A stretch of DNA of 64,000 bases, taken from assembly GCA_947095535.1 (NCBI GenBank), contig OX352773.1:74108591-74172590 (forward strand), written 5' to 3'. A model generated the notes under the pieces. It made no database searches. It had not been told where the DNA came from and saw only the letters and a program-made list of their open reading frames with translations. Below are positions 62,398 through 64,000 of this stretch, in pieces (position 1 is the first letter of the stretch; each line of letters begins with the position of its first letter). Origin of the DNA: Poecilobothrus nobilitatus (taxonomy: Eukaryota; Arthropoda; Insecta; Diptera; Dolichopodidae). A program made the position numbers and the translations under genes.

Positions 62398-62530
62398 CAC
62401 TTAGTCTAATATTAGTTTTAAACCCATAGTTTACAAGTAAATCACTAAGTCTAATGTTAATTTTAAGTCCATAGGATACTTGTGAACCACTAAGAGTAAT
62501 GTTAATTTTAAGTTCAATAGTTATGAGTAG
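62398..62530 (+). repeat. 45-bp minisatellite, three units
   Basis: Units begin at 62398 (CACTTAGTCTAAT), 62443 (CACTAAGTCTAATG) and 62488 (CACTAAGAGTAATG). Each has TTAATTTTAAG/TTAGTTTTAAA and CATAG or AATAG. The third unit is incomplete. Confidence 0.85.
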
Positions 62531-62598
62531 TGTTCCTGTAGTATTAAAATTTTGTCCAATATTATTAAATTCACTTTTATTAAAAAGTCCTTTTTAGC

Positions 62599-63825
62599 AC
62601 ATTTCCAAAAAAAATTTGAAAAAATGTGCTTATTAGTTTCACTCTGTCCGTCCGTCCGTCCACCTGTTTACAAAACTTCTACACCGTTAAAGATAGAGAA
62701 AAAAAAATTTAACCATGGGTAGGTCTCATAAAAAAAAGTAATTTTGTGGAACAACTTTTTCATGTAGCCCCTCCCATTACGGAGCTACAGCCCCTCAAAC
62801 TTCCTATTTTTAAATATATATATCTTACGTTCTGCTTAAGATTTTTTCAATCTGAAAACGACATTCGACAGGTATTTCTCTTATCTTTGTAAATAAATAT
62901 CAAAATTATATAATTCTTTTAAATTTAGTATTTAAATTTACCGTTATGTGAAAACCAAATTTTGCATGATTTTTCTACTTTCATAACTCCGGCACGCTTC
63001 TAGATAGAGGCTTGAAATTTTGAGGCAAGAAAGAACTTTTAGAATTAGTATAAGTTTGCTCAGAAATTTTTTTGGACCACCCCCTGTTTATGAGCTACTA
63101 GGGCTTAAAAATTTAAAATTTGCTATTTTTAAACACCTGTAACTTAGGAACCTGTACACATTTCACTTCTACAAGATATAAAAATTAAAGCTACAGTAAT
63201 ATACTTTTATGTGTTTCAAAGGTTTATTTTAGTTGTAAAGGGTTCCAAAGTTGCAGCTCTTCAAAATTGCGAAAAAGCCCCATTTTCAGATGTATATATC
63301 TCAGGCTCTGCGTAATAGTTTTGCACTCTAAAAATTTTATTATCTATATAAAACAATATCAAAATTATGTAATATTTTGTAATTTACTATTTAAATTTAC
63401 CGTTATGTGAAAACCACATTTTGCATGAAATTTCTTTTTTCATAACTTCGGCACGCCTTTAGATAAGAACCTCAAATTTTGAGACAAGAAAGAACTTTTA
63501 GAATTAGTATAAGTTTCCTCAGAAAATTTTTTGGTAGCACCACCTGTACAAATTTTTCTTCGGCAAGACATGCAAATTAAAGGTTCAATATTGTATCAAA
63601 TATCAATATTTTTACGTGTGTTAACGGCTTTTCTTAGTTATATAGGATTCCGGAATTACGGGCCCTCATAATTTCAAAAATGTCCTATTTTCACATTTTT
63701 CCTTATTACATGAAATTTTCAAATTTTTGTGTAAGTCACACTTCTAAACAGTTTGTATTGAGTTTTGGTAATGTGCGCTTTTAAAAACCGTTGGTTTACA
63801 TTCTACCTTGTTTTTTTAATTTTAA
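62599..63825 (+). repeat. Dispersed repeat family A, dimeric copy 2
   Basis: The best preserved copy: AAAATGTGCTTATTAGTTTC, CCGTCCGTCCGTCCACC, ACACCGTTAAAGATAGAG, CATTACGGAGCTACAGCCCC, then two modules with ACCGTTATGTGAAAACCA and CTTTTAGAATTAGTATAAG about 460 bp apart. It ends GTGCGCTTTTAAAAACCG and TTTACATTCTACC. There is no open frame across it. Structure is the same as at 51685-52953. Confidence 0.88.
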
Positions 63826-63829
63826 ACCT

Positions 63830-64000
63830 ATTGATATGAAAATGTACCAGCAGTTATTCAATTATTATTTTTAAAATTAAATCTCTCAAAATGAAATTAA
63901 TTACGAAGATTTTTTTTATAAAGTACCTATAAGAAAAAAGGAAACCAACATAACTTTGTTAGCCCCTTTTTTCAACCATTAACCATCAGAATTTAATATA
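63830..64000. other. A/T-rich flank
   Basis: Nothing supported up to the window end. Confidence 0.5.

Overview
The window is A+T-rich eukaryotic DNA (about four-fifths A+T by eye) with very many short oligo-A and oligo-T tracts. I found no intact protein-coding gene, rRNA or functional tRNA gene. The longest open frames are short, and the longest (127 codons) only reflects a 15-bp tandem repeat. No gene start, splice chain, operon or ribosome binding site can be supported. Everything I can support is mobile-element debris, satellite-like repeats and local duplications. The organism is most likely an insect. Support comes from tRNA-derived SINEs, a mariner-type MITE with TA target duplication, a hAT remnant and a LINE reverse-transcriptase C-terminus typical of insect non-LTR elements. 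Dispersed repeats carrying GTCY/GRAC tetranucleotide tracts also resemble dipteran mini-me/DINE-1-like elements, so a fly is my best guess (moderate confidence). The DNA is probably intergenic or the interior of a very long intron.

Layout, 1-20 kb: a 774-bp inverted-repeat MITE (6-779); a half-copy of a dispersed repeat (about 2.6 kb); a G+C-richer TIR element (7574-7998); the first copy of repeat family A (8290-9100); repeat family B (9915-10650); a foldback element with a nested long hairpin (11866-12481); a small MITE (13753-13923); a hAT remnant with its target duplication (14379-14985); an 84-bp near-perfect palindrome (19825-19908).

Layout, 20-45 kb: mostly simple A/T sequence with islands. 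These are 3'-tail repeats (21070-21225, 36370-36672), family F (24576-24968), a complete tRNA-derived SINE with 9-bp target duplications (31564-31841), family A copies (34.2-34.9 kb, 37.6-38.1 kb), a second SINE family (40792-40970) and the second copy of the small MITE (43311-43445).

Layout, 45-64 kb: the densest repeat region. It holds a LINE RT C-terminal pseudogene (45221-45493), family B copies (45990-46632, 50390-50478), family A copies (49.2, 51.7, 57.5 and 62.6 kb, two of them with an internal tandem duplication), family F copies (53.6, 54.9 and 56 kb), a tRNA-like SINE head (56.2 kb), a GRAC-bearing element (58.4-58.8 kb), a SINE that lost its B box (60868-61014), and 15-bp and 45-bp minisatellites (61306-61580, 62398-62530).

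There is no gene cluster or pathway here. The points most worth a second look are the repeat families seen several times inside one window: A (seven same-strand copies, two sharing one internal duplication), F (two copies sharing a reading frame), the E motif (dispersed, both strands) and the 13.7/43.3-kb MITE pair.
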